Assembly (NCBI GenBank): GCA_947626775.1
Contig: CANQTL010000015.1
Coordinates: forward strand, 1-64,000
Direction: 5' to 3'
Length of the DNA stretch: 64,000 bases
Origin: an uncultured Lachnospiraceae bacterium
GTDB taxonomy: Bacteria; Bacillota; Clostridia; Lachnospirales; Lachnospiraceae
This document shows, piece by piece, positions 25,744 to 33,456 of the stretch. A program made the position numbers and the translations under genes. Every line of letters starts with the position of its first letter. Position 1 is the first letter of the stretch. The notes under the pieces are model-generated. The model made no database searches. It was not told the origin of the DNA and saw only the letters and a list, made by a program, of their open reading frames with translations.

Positions 25744-27057
25744 ATGGACAGAATTATTTTTCACATAGACGTCAACTCCGCTTACCTGAGCTGGAGCGCT
25801 CTGGAAAAACTGCACAACGGCTCCGACGTGGATCTGCGCGCCATTCCCGCCATCGTCGGCGGCGATATGGCCAAACGGCACGGCGTCGTCCTGGCAAAGT
25901 CGATCCCCGCCAAGGCCTACGGCGTCGTCACCGGGGAACCCATCGTCAACGCTCTGCGCAAATGTCCCGGTCTGGTCATAGAACCGCCCGATCACAGGCT
26001 GTACAGCCGCAGGAGCCATGAGCTGATGGCGCTTCTGTCCGGCATCTGCCCCGACATCGAACAGGTCAGCGTAGACGAATGTTATATGGATTACACGCCG
26101 ATCCGTATGCAGTACCCCTCCCCGGAGGCAGCCGCACACATGATCCGGAACCGGGTGCGGGAGCAATTACATTTTACCGTCAACGTGGGCATATCCGACA
26201 GGAAAGTCCTGGCAAAAATGGCTTCCGATTTCCGCAAACCCGACCAGGTGCACACGCTGTACGCCAGTGAAATCCGTGAAAAGATGTGGCCGCTCCCCGT
26301 CTCCGCGCTCTTCATGTGCGGTCATTCCAGCGTGGAGACGCTGCGCAAGCTGGAAATTCTGACGATCGGGGATCTGGCCCGCGCAGACCGCTCCGTCCTC
26401 GAAGCGCATTTAAAGAGCCACGGCACGCTCCTATGGGAGTACGCCAACGGCATAGACGACTCCGCAGTCGCCACCGTGCGCGCAGACGCCAAGGGAATCG
26501 GTAATTCCACCACTCTGAGCAGGGACGCCGAGGACAGCGAGACCGCGCACCTCGTCCTTCTCTCCCTGGCGGAATCTGTCGCCAGAAGGCTCCGCGACGC
26601 CGGACAATACTGTCTCATGGTGAGCGTGGAAATCAAGTACAATACTTTCCGTAAGGCTTCGCACCAGACCACCCTGCTCTCACCGACCAATCAGACCGAT
26701 CTGCTCTACCGGACCGCCTGCGCCCTCTTCGACGAGCTGTGGGACGGCACGCCGGTCCGTCTGCTGGGTCTTCGTTCTTCGAAGCTGACCGCCGTGGGAG
26801 AGCCGGTGCAGATGTCGCTGTTCGACTACGGTGCCCTCCTGCCCTCCAATCCGCCGCAGAACCTCCGTTCTGCCAAAGCGCCCTGTGCAGGCGCCGACTC
26901 TGCGAGCCTCCCCGACGCCGCCTCCGCAGGGGAAAAGCGCAAGAAACTCGACGCCGCCCTCGACGCGATCCGCAAGCGCTACGGGGAAGACGCCGTCGTG
27001 CGCGGCAGCCTCATGACGCCGTCCGAACAGCCAAAAAAGGGCAAAAAAAAATCTTAG
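25744..27057 (+). CDS. dinB: Y-family DNA polymerase (DNA polymerase IV-like)
   Basis: A 437-residue translesion polymerase. The palm carboxylates are visible in FHIDVNSAYLSW (Asp 9) and SVDECYMDY (Asp 111, Glu 112). The little-finger domain runs to about residue 345, and a clamp-binding-like QMSLFDYG sits near residue 365. The low-complexity C-terminus (PSNPPQNLRSAKAPCAGADS, then PKKGKKKS) is typical of the clostridial variants. Start choice: TATAAT at 25732-25737 would put the transcript start at the ATG at 25744, and no Shine-Dalgarno sequence precedes this ATG or the one at 25729, so a leaderless mRNA is likely. It reads against the surrounding minus-strand genes and ends in its own terminator. 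Confidence 0.88.
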   Translation: MDRIIFHIDVNSAYLSWSALEKLHNGSDVDLRAIPAIVGGDMAKRHGVVLAKSIPAKAYGVVTGEPIVNALRKCPGLVIEPPDHRLYSRRSHELMALLSGICPDIEQVSVDECYMDYTPIRMQYPSPEAAAHMIRNRVREQLHFTVNVGISDRKVLAKMASDFRKPDQVHTLYASEIREKMWPLPVSALFMCGHSSVETLRKLEILTIGDLARADRSVLEAHLKSHGTLLWEYANGIDDSAVATVRADAKGIGNSTTLSRDAEDSETAHLVLLSLAESVARRLRDAGQYCLMVSVEIKYNTFRKASHQTTLLSPTNQTDLLYRTACALFDELWDGTPVRLLGLRSSKLTAVGEPVQMSLFDYGALLPSNPPQNLRSAKAPCAGADSASLPDAASAGEKRKKLDAALDAIRKRYGEDAVVRGSLMTPSEQPKKGKKKS

Positions 27058-27089
27058 GCCGCAGACGCAGTCTAAGATCCTTCTTTTTT
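27051..27089 (+). terminator. Intrinsic terminator of dinB
   Basis: ATCTTAG (27051-27057, which contains the stop codon) pairs with CTAAGAT (27072-27078), followed by TTCTTTTTT. Confidence 0.7.
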
Positions 27090-27091
27090 CT

Positions 27092-27667
27092 TCACACTTT
27101 CCGTTTTTTCTTCTTCACGCTGTAGCCGAAACCGCCGATCTCCCGACCAATGGAAAAGTATCTTCCGTGGGAATAGACAAGAGGCTTCGCGTCGTTCAGG
27201 CAAAACTTTCCCGTCTCATCCAGATACCGTTCGTCCGCATGCACCGCCAGAACCTCGGCGAGAAACATATCATGGGAGCCGAGCCTGATCTTCTGCGTCA
27301 CCCGGCACTCTATATTGACCGGACTCTCTTTCACCATAGGCGCTTTCACATGCGCGGCCGCAACCGGCGTCAGATGCGCCGCACTCCATTTGTCCACGTC
27401 TCTGCCGCTCTTCACGCCGCAGTAATCGGCGGCATAGGCCAGCGTTTCCGTAGTCAGGTTGATCACGAACTCGCCCGTCTCCTCTATCATATGATGCGAA
27501 TACCGCTCCGGCCTGACTGATATGGAGACCATCGGCGGATCGGAACATACCGTCCCCGTCCACGCCACCGTAAAAAGATTGTAACTGCCCGCCCTGTCGG
27601 CCACGCTGACCAGCACCGCGGGGAGCGGGTACAGCATATTGCCCGCTTTCCAGATCTGCTTTCCCAT
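27092..27667 (-). CDS. Flavin reductase family protein
   Basis: A 191-residue protein of the flavin reductase-like FMN-binding split-barrel family. Seen: YPLPAVLVSVADRAGSYNLFTVAWTGTVCSDPP near the start, VSISVRPERYSHHMIEETGEFVINL in the middle, and HDMFLAEVLAVHADERY, all typical of the clostridial members. It probably binds FMN and reduces flavin or a small substrate with NAD(P)H; the actual substrate is unknown. The start overlaps the stop of the upstream coiled-coil gene by one base, and the gene converges with dinB. Confidence 0.85.
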   Translation of the reverse strand: MGKQIWKAGNMLYPLPAVLVSVADRAGSYNLFTVAWTGTVCSDPPMVSISVRPERYSHHMIEETGEFVINLTTETLAYAADYCGVKSGRDVDKWSAAHLTPVAAAHVKAPMVKESPVNIECRVTQKIRLGSHDMFLAEVLAVHADERYLDETGKFCLNDAKPLVYSHGRYFSIGREIGGFGYSVKKKKRKV

Positions 27668-28242
27668 CAGAATACAACCGTAATGCCAAATAACTGGATG
27701 ACAATATCGGCGGCGACGGCAAGCAGGATGACTATGGAGAGCGGCAGCAGCGCGCGGCTGGCGCGATTCTCCCGCTGGCTCTTCTTCAGCTCCTCCGTCT
27801 GCCTGTTCAGTTCCTCCGTCACCGCCGCCTGTACATTGCGGTACACTTTCACATTCTCTTTGTGCAGGAAATCGTCGGACTCCCGGAACTTCTCTTCCAG
27901 ATTCTCACGCAGCTGCGTCATCGCCTGCCGGTTCTCCTCGCTCTCGCTGTTGTCCGCCAAAAGCTCCCGCATCTGCGCAAAGGCCTGCCGCATCTCCTCA
28001 TCTCTGCTCTGATCCGCCTGCATGGCCTCGAACTTTTCCATATATTCCTTCAGCGTACCCTGCACGTCAGACAGATTCTCCGCTGTCTTCAGGTTCACCC
28101 TGCGGATTTCCTGCATCAGCTCGTCATAAGCCTTCATCTGGTTCTGCATCTGCTCCATCTTGGCGGCCTCAGCCGTCATATTGGCCAGAATCATCTCCTG
28201 CGCGTTCCGGCGCTGCGCGATTTTATCAATAAAAGTATCCAT
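27667..28242 (-). CDS. Coiled-coil protein with C-terminal membrane anchor, unknown function
   Basis: A 191-residue protein. Residues about 15-165 are almost entirely predicted helix rich in Glu, Gln, Met and Arg (for example QMQNQMKAYDELMQEIRRVN and NRQTEELKKSQRENRA), followed by one hydrophobic segment (LLPLSIVILLAVAADIVIQLFG) at the very end. This is a tail-anchored coiled-coil plan. The start at 28242 has GGAGG seven bases upstream. I do not recognise a named family, although similar proteins are common in Lachnospiraceae. It overlaps and probably co-transcribes with the flavin reductase gene. Confidence 0.72.
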   Translation of the reverse strand: MDTFIDKIAQRRNAQEMILANMTAEAAKMEQMQNQMKAYDELMQEIRRVNLKTAENLSDVQGTLKEYMEKFEAMQADQSRDEEMRQAFAQMRELLADNSESEENRQAMTQLRENLEEKFRESDDFLHKENVKVYRNVQAAVTEELNRQTEELKKSQRENRASRALLPLSIVILLAVAADIVIQLFGITVVF

Positions 28243-28498
28243 CCGTTTTCCTCCGCTTTCCGCAGTCTCTCTCCGTCTTTCCCGACAGTACGGTTTATCC
28301 AGCAACAATTCTCTGACATTTTAACACTTTTTTGGCATTCTGACAACTGTTAAGCCCGTTAAAACTGCCAATCTGATATCCGCGAAGAAAAAACTGGAAT
28401 CCCGCCGGGACTTGCCGTATAATAGTCGTGCGTGACCGAAAGAACGCGCACCCGCACCCGGCGGTCACAGCAGACATGACGGGCCGCAGCGCCGGATC

Positions 28499-29644
28499 AT
28501 GGGAAAGAATCGTGTGAAAAATATGAAAAGTATCAATGCCTTCCTGGCCATATTAAAAAAAGAACCCGTGCTGATCGCAGCCGCGCTCTGCATGGTGATC
28601 TCCATGTTCTTCGTGCCGCCGTCCTCGGCTTATCTCGACTATATTGATTTTCGTGTCCTGGCGCTTCTGTTCTGCCTGATGGCGGTAGTCGCCGGCCTGC
28701 AGAACCACGGTCTGTTCGACTGGTTCGCCCGTCAGGTACTGACCGGCAAAATGCAGCGCCGCACCCTGTTCGCGGAACTGATCCTGCTGCCCTTCTTCTC
28801 CTCCATGCTGGTGACCAACGACGTGGCTCTGATCACTTTTGTGCCCTTTGCAATCCTGATTCTGGAGCTGACCGGCCAGCAGCGCTACATGATCTTCGTC
28901 GTCGTCATGCAGACGGTAGCCGCCAACCTGGGCAGTATGTCCACGCCTGTCGGCAATCCCCAGAACCTGTACATATATTCGGCCTTTCACCTCACGGCAG
29001 CCGACTTTTTCCACGCCGTTCTGATCTACACACTGCTGGCGCTGCCGCTCCTGACGCTCAGCGTGCTTCTGTGCCCGAAGGGCGAACTGTCCGTATCGCT
29101 GCCGGAGGCCAGGGAACCCATGAGCCAAAAACATATTCTTCTGTACGGCGTCCTCTTTCTGCTCTGCCTGTTGTCCGTATTTCATGTGCTGCACTATCTG
29201 ATTCTGCTGGCGGTGATCTGTGCGGCGCTGCTTCTCGCAGACCGCTCCCTCTTTCGGAAGATCGACTACAGCCTGCTGCTCACCTTCGTGTGCTTCTTCG
29301 TGTTCGCCGGCAACATCGGCGCAATCGACGCCGTGCGGATTTTTCTGCAGAATCTGCTGAATGTTCACCCGCTCCTCACATCCATGCTGGCGAGCCAATT
29401 CATCAGCAATGTCCCAGCGGCGGTGCTGCTGTCCGGCTTCACGCAGGACTGGCGCTCCCTGCTGATCGGCACGGACATCGGCGGGCTGGGGACTCCCATC
29501 GCTTCACTGGCCAGTCTGATCTCCCTGCGCCTCTACATGAAATCCGAAAACGCGCGGATCGGCAGATATCTGGGGTTCTTCATACTGGTCAATATCATCG
29601 GCCTGTCGATTGCGCTCATTTTTATCTATTTTGCACAACTTTGA
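28499..29644 (+). CDS. Anion permease, CitMHS/SLC13-like (ArsB-NhaD superfamily)
   Basis: A 381-residue membrane protein with about ten hydrophobic segments. Two motifs place it in the ion transporter superfamily: VTNDVALITFVPFAI in the first half and SQFISNVPAAVLLSGF in the second, which are the re-entrant loops that bind substrate and sodium. LGSMSTPVGNPQNLYIY also fits. The family average is about 400 residues or more, so this is a short member. The substrate (citrate, other dicarboxylate, arsenite or sodium/proton exchange) cannot be decided. The start is uncertain: ATG at 28499 has no strong ribosome site, and ATG at 28523 is also possible. Confidence 0.82.
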   Translation: MGKNRVKNMKSINAFLAILKKEPVLIAAALCMVISMFFVPPSSAYLDYIDFRVLALLFCLMAVVAGLQNHGLFDWFARQVLTGKMQRRTLFAELILLPFFSSMLVTNDVALITFVPFAILILELTGQQRYMIFVVVMQTVAANLGSMSTPVGNPQNLYIYSAFHLTAADFFHAVLIYTLLALPLLTLSVLLCPKGELSVSLPEAREPMSQKHILLYGVLFLLCLLSVFHVLHYLILLAVICAALLLADRSLFRKIDYSLLLTFVCFFVFAGNIGAIDAVRIFLQNLLNVHPLLTSMLASQFISNVPAAVLLSGFTQDWRSLLIGTDIGGLGTPIASLASLISLRLYMKSENARIGRYLGFFILVNIIGLSIALIFIYFAQL

Positions 29645-29748
29645 CATCTTTTTCCTCGTTTGATTGTAAATATTCACGATAACTTTACATGGAGTTCATA
29701 CTTTATTCACATTTCACATGTATACTTTAACCATAGCAAACGAGAAAA

Positions 29749-29767
29749 TGTAATGTTTAACATTACA
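29749..29767. promoter_or_regulatory. Perfect 19-bp palindrome in a non-coding gap
   Basis: TGTAATGTT and AACATTACA flank a single central T, a perfect operator-like inverted repeat. It lies in 29645-29827, which holds no convincing gene. A TATACT element at 29721-29726 could be a plus-strand -10. What it controls is unknown. Confidence 0.4.
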
Positions 29768-29792
29768 CACATAGATAAATTTTTTCATAATA

Positions 29793-29818
29793 GCCCGGGC
29801 ACCGCAAGGTGTCTGGGC
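29793..29818 (-). terminator. Strong GNRA-like hairpin, probable end of the small-protein operon
   Basis: An 11-bp stem (GCCCGGGCACC with GGTGTCTGGGC, two G-U pairs on the plus strand) around a GCAA loop, ten bases beyond the last stop codon of the minus-strand operon. The following T run is poor (TATTATG), so it may be a stabilising or protein-bound 3' end rather than a classic terminator. Confidence 0.45.
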
Positions 29819-29827
29819 ACTCCTCAT

Positions 29828-29988
29828 TTATGCGGGCAATGAGCTAAGCTGTCTAAATCTGTCAATCATCTCTCTCCATTTATACCGCTTACCGTCCGGC
29901 TCTCCAGTCAGCCTGCTGTCTTTTGCATAATAAGAAAATGCAGCGTTCATGAGCTATTCATGCGAATTTCTTTTTCAGACAGAGACAT
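29828..29988 (-). pseudogene. Short gene, apparently frameshifted, last member of the unknown operon
   Basis: Two short open frames abut at an ATGA: one from ATG 29988 (MSLSEKEIRMNSS) and one from ATG 29950 to the TAA at 29828-29830 (40 residues, MNAAFSYYAKDSRLTGEPDG then KRYKWREMIDRFRQLSSLPA). Residue composition of the second looks genuinely coding, and joining the two frames gives a sensible helical protein of about 53 residues. Either a one-base indel broke a small gene or two coupled micro-ORFs exist. The first ATG lies six bases after the stop of the preceding operon gene. No family recognised. Confidence 0.4.
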
Positions 29989-29994
29989 GAATCT

Positions 29995-30798
29995 TCATCG
30001 GCTGCTGCCGATACTGTCCAGAATATCCTGCCATACGGAGAATTGCTGCATCTCCTCCATACGCAGCCGATGACTCTTCAGGTACTCGTAAAGCGCCCTG
30101 TAGGTATCCGCCGAAAAAGCGATCTGCCAGTTGCTTCCAGAATCCGAATTATCGTGGTAGGCCATGCCGTCATATCCCATCGACACGATTCCCTGATTCG
30201 TCCGCCGCGCCAGACCCTTGATCTCCAGATCCGCCCAGATGCGGGCGGCCTGCTCATCATGCACGAGATTCGGATATCTGCTCAAATAGGTCTGTGCCAG
30301 CGCCTCATACTTTGCCTCGTCCGCCGCGCTCTGCAGAAGCACCTTGCCGCCGCGTCCTTTCTCCCCGTCCCTGACCAGAAATTGAATGCCCGTCTCCGCG
30401 TGCGTATGTAAGGTAAAGCCCTGCAGGGGTTCCGTTTCCAGCGCTTCCTTTCCCATCACCTTCTGCAAAGCGGCTCGCAATTCCCCGTCCAGCACGACCG
30501 CGTCATAGCGCGCCGTTCCATGCTCGGAAATCAGAAACAGTTTGCCCGTGGCTGCGTCCTGCCTGACCCTGATATCCTCATAGTCAAACACGCCGATCTT
30601 CTCTCCCTGCTTATTGTATATGTCAAAGCAGCCAGACTCATTATCCGGCACAATTTTATAATTCTCCGAGCGATATGTCTCATATTTATCCGCAGCTTTT
30701 GTCATATACTTTGCAAATACCTCCCCTGCGGTATATGGATTTGTTTTCTTAGCTCCGTATGCAGGCGGAAAGCCCGATGTTATTCCACTGATTCCCAC
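29995..30798 (-). CDS. Unknown protein of a lineage-specific operon (N-terminal GISGITSGF motif)
   Basis: A 267-residue protein without signal peptide or membrane segments. The start is GTG at 30798, with GGAGGT six bases upstream; the N-terminus reads GISGITSGFPPAYGAKKTNP, very like the GINGISAGYDAARY start of the neighbouring gene at 30874. The middle has FDIYNKQGEKIGVFDYEDIRV, and the end has NQGIVSMGYDGMAYHDNSDS followed by a helical tail. I have a weak memory of similar Lachnospiraceae proteins with a DUF label, but do not assign one. No catalytic motif is evident. Confidence 0.68.
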   Translation of the reverse strand: MGISGITSGFPPAYGAKKTNPYTAGEVFAKYMTKAADKYETYRSENYKIVPDNESGCFDIYNKQGEKIGVFDYEDIRVRQDAATGKLFLISEHGTARYDAVVLDGELRAALQKVMGKEALETEPLQGFTLHTHAETGIQFLVRDGEKGRGGKVLLQSAADEAKYEALAQTYLSRYPNLVHDEQAARIWADLEIKGLARRTNQGIVSMGYDGMAYHDNSDSGSNWQIAFSADTYRALYEYLKSHRLRMEEMQQFSVWQDILDSIGSSR

Positions 30799-30873
30799 TG
30801 TGAAACCTCCGTTTCTATTTTCAATGCTCCTTCTCTGCGCTCTTTCGTGATATGGCTGCAAAACCAATCATTT

Positions 30874-31518
30874 TTACCCGTTTAGGTTCATCGGGAACGG
30901 ATCGATCCCCGTCTCTTTCCGTGTCTTGTCATATGCCCGCATAACCGCTTCGGAGCCGGACGACAGGGAATCCCAAAACTGCTTATATTTCGCATAACCC
31001 GCCAGATTTCCGGCATCATACTGCATCTGCATCATATCTTTGACGATGCCGAACCAATTTGCTTTGTCAAAATAAGAATGTCCGCTGTCAGCATTGTAAT
31101 TTGCATTGGCGCCTATAAAAGCGCCCTGTGCATCAGGACATTTCCCGCTGTCCGCCAAATGGCTGGAATAGGCGAACATATCCAGATAGTCCGCGCAGTT
31201 CGGATCAACCTCTGCGACATCCACCATGCGCTCCGCTGTCACGTTTCCCTCTGTGTCCCACGCTTTCACGCGATAAACCGGATGTGACGGGTCGAAATCT
31301 TTCGGCTTATACACGGTCACGGATCCATTTTGGTCTGTTGCGCAACCAATCGCTTTCTCGCCAGCCTCGTTGGAAATATGCAGCGCAAACGAAGCGTTTT
31401 GTGTTGCCGCGGTCTTGCCCGTGCTTCCCGCAAAGCCTGTGCTTGCTGCATTTGCCTTATTTTTTATATTTGTATATCTTGCCGCATCATATCCTGCTGA
31501 TATTCCATTGATCCCCAT
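30874..31518 (-). CDS. Unknown protein, paralogue of the product of 32591-33157
   Basis: A 214-residue protein starting at ATG 31518, eight bases after GGAGG. It begins GINGISAGYDAARYTNIKNK, then has a low-complexity Ala/Thr/Gly stretch. The central HPVYRVKAWDTEGNVTAERM plus VDVAEVDPNCADYLDMFAYS align closely with HPIYRVASRDAAGNLTEQII and DVSQVDPNNCSTYEMYAYAA in the first gene of this operon, and both end with a helical DAGNLxGYxKYKxFW-like segment. They are clear paralogues about 1.5 kb apart. No signal peptide, membrane helix or known catalytic motif is visible. Confidence 0.7.
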   Translation of the reverse strand: MGINGISAGYDAARYTNIKNKANAASTGFAGSTGKTAATQNASFALHISNEAGEKAIGCATDQNGSVTVYKPKDFDPSHPVYRVKAWDTEGNVTAERMVDVAEVDPNCADYLDMFAYSSHLADSGKCPDAQGAFIGANANYNADSGHSYFDKANWFGIVKDMMQMQYDAGNLAGYAKYKQFWDSLSSGSEAVMRAYDKTRKETGIDPFPMNLNG

Positions 31519-31550
31519 TTTTCAGTCCTCCATTCTATGTATGCTGGCGA

Positions 31551-32056
31551 CTATGATAAAAGCTCCAGTTTTTCTTTCAGCGCCCGATAAAACTCCTTTT
31601 CCTGTTCTACAAAGACGCTTTTTACATCTGCCGGCGCTGTGGACAAATAGTAATCGCTCATATAGGCAATCTGTTTTCTGGTTTTTTCATCAGCAAACTC
31701 ATACGTCCTGTTGGCTGCCTTTTGCCGCTCATACGCCTCCTGCGCTTCCGCAGCCGCTTCGGATTCAAAGTAGCCCTTGCTGTTTGTGGAATATTTCATG
31801 CCATTCACATAAAAATCCTTATTGGTATCTATTCCCAAATAACTTAACACATCGGTGATCCCCTGCGTAACCCACTGGTGCTTTCCGCTAAATTGACAGG
31901 GGTTTTTAAAGCCGTCATCAAATCTTCGACGGGTCTCATTTCGTCAAACATAAAGTTTATGGCTTCTCTGTCCTTTACTGCCGTATTCTTGATGTTTGTT
32001 GTTAAACTCCTTGTATTCGGATTGATATACCATGACTGGTTATTTGAAATTTGCAT
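31551..32056 (-). pseudogene. Unknown protein gene with a one-base frameshift in an A5 run
   Basis: The frame opens at ATG 32056 after GGAAAGG (MQISNNQSWYINPNTRSLTT, then NFMFDEMRPVEDLMTALK). It then leaves frame, and homogeneous coding sequence continues in another frame (HQWVTQGITDVLSYLGIDTN through EFYRALKEKLELLS) to the stop at 31551-31553. Adding one A to the A5 run opposite 31903-31907 restores a single protein of about 168 residues, with NPCQFSGKHQW at the junction. It may be a true mutation or a sequencing error. No family recognised; it lies in the middle of the unknown operon. Confidence 0.6.
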
Positions 32057-32150
32057 TCTTTTTTCCTTTCCAAGACTCCTCTGTCGGTCAGAACCGCCCT
32101 GCGCTGTCGCACTCCGGCAGCGCGTTTGCTCCCCTATAAGGTCCAGGCAA

Positions 32151-32522
32151 TTATTTTTTATGTTCAGGGTGTCTTTTTTCCCATTCTTCCATCCACTCGA
32201 AATAGGAATACGTTTTACTTTCCCCTGCAAATTGAAATCTTGCGGTTCTCCAATTGGGACAAGTTTCCTTAATCAGATCCGCCTCTGTTTTCCCATACAA
32301 TTTCTTGTTCTTTTCCAGTTGGGCGTCAACGGCTTGAAGCAGCTCTTCTCTGGTCATTGCCGTTCCAAAGGAGGGCTGACCGGAAAACTGCGCCTTTGCC
32401 AGTTCTCTGTCAAATCGCATTGTGCCTTCGCTGTCAAATTCAAAAACCTGCTTTTTGTCCGAATCGCCCTTGTAGACAATCGGGATATCATTGTAATTGT
32501 TGCTGACCGTTATGTAATTCAT
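32151..32522 (-). CDS. Unknown small protein of the same operon
   Basis: A 123-residue soluble protein starting at ATG 32522, with AGGAGG about eight bases upstream. The N-terminal half looks beta-rich (MNYITVSNNYNDIPIVYKGD, then VFEFDSEGTMRFDRELAKAQ). The rest is helical and charged, ending YFEWMEEWEKRHPEHKK. No signal peptide, membrane segment or catalytic motif is seen, and I do not recognise the family. Spacing to neighbours (68 and 94 bases) and shared strand suggest one transcript with the genes on either side. Confidence 0.62.
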   Translation of the reverse strand: MNYITVSNNYNDIPIVYKGDSDKKQVFEFDSEGTMRFDRELAKAQFSGQPSFGTAMTREELLQAVDAQLEKNKKLYGKTEADLIKETCPNWRTARFQFAGESKTYSYFEWMEEWEKRHPEHKK

Positions 32523-32590
32523 TTACCGTATCCTCCTCTGCAAACAGTCCCAAACATACTGCCGCCTTGTGCGCTGACCATACTTTCGCT

Positions 32591-33157
32591 TCACGGAAAG
32601 AGAAAACCGATAAATTTCTTCCACTCCCAATAGCCTTTCAGATCGCCGCAGGCATAGGCCGACTGCATCAGTTCCTCCGCCGCCTTCGTCCAGTCGATGT
32701 TCTTCGAGTAGTCCCACGAGGCCAGCGCGTTCTGTTCCGCACCCGCCGCAGCTCTGGCGCTCACGGCATGCAGCACCGTCTCCTCGAAGCCGCCTTTTCC
32801 GCTCTCTTTCAGATGCGCGGCATAAGCATACATCTCATAGGTACTGCAGTTGTTCGGATCCACCTGAGAGACGTCGATTATCTGCTCTGTCAGATTGCCA
32901 GCCGCATCCCGCGACGCCACGCGGTAGATCGGATGCTCCGACGTATCGCCCTGCGCCCGGTACACCTCTCCCGTAGAGCCGTCCGCAGCGTACAGCCAGC
33001 GAAATACCGATTTCTCCCCGCCTGCCGGTATCTGGTCCGCGGCGTTCTCCTGCGCCGTGCGGCCGATTGTCTCCGCGAATCCTGTTCCCACCATATTTTC
33101 TCTGTGCCGCGCGCCTGCCGCCGAATAACCGTTTTGGTGAATTGCTCCTACGTCCAT
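32591..33157 (-). CDS. Unknown protein, first gene of the operon and paralogue of 30874-31518
   Basis: A 188-residue protein. The start at ATG 33157 is preferred because GGAGGG lies seven bases upstream (MDVGAIHQNGYSAAGARHRE); an ATG five codons earlier is possible. It shares the HPIYRV-x-GN-LTEQIIDVSQVDPN core and a C-terminal helical CGDLKGYWEWKKF with the product of 30874-31518. The protein is probably cytoplasmic. The upstream gap (33158-33456) holds the terminator of the alarmone synthetase gene and presumably this operon's promoter, which I could not pick out with confidence. Confidence 0.68.
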   Translation of the reverse strand: MDVGAIHQNGYSAAGARHRENMVGTGFAETIGRTAQENAADQIPAGGEKSVFRWLYAADGSTGEVYRAQGDTSEHPIYRVASRDAAGNLTEQIIDVSQVDPNNCSTYEMYAYAAHLKESGKGGFEETVLHAVSARAAAGAEQNALASWDYSKNIDWTKAAEELMQSAYACGDLKGYWEWKKFIGFLFP

Positions 33158-33370
33158 TGCGATGCCCTCCATTGTATCTTTCCATCTGCCCTTAATACGA
33201 GGCGGCGCACCGAAAAGTTTCACCTTGTCACAAAACGAGGATTTTTTGTCATGAAAATGCTTGCGGACGGCTTGTGAACACAAAAATGAATTGACGCTTT
33301 TCATGAAGTGAATGATAAGATAACAAATCGTACTTTAGTAAATCACGTTTTAGTAAATTATCCTTTCGCA

Positions 33371-33412
33371 AAAAAAGAATCGCCCTACGGCGAAAAGGCA
33401 GGCCGTAAGACG
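33371..33412 (-). terminator. Intrinsic terminator after the alarmone synthetase gene
   Basis: An 11-bp stem with two G-U pairs (CGTCTTACGGC with GCCGTAGGGCG on the minus strand, 33412-33381), followed by ATTCTTTTTTTG. It lies 45 bases after the stop codon at 33457. Confidence 0.8.
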
Positions 33413-33456
33413 ATCTACTTCATAGAATACAATATGTTCCGCTTTGCGCGGCCGCT

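Noticed and set aside
29660..29842. 60-codon plus-strand frame in the gap after the permease
   Set aside because: No ribosome site, and it runs through the palindrome and the hairpin; not protein-like.
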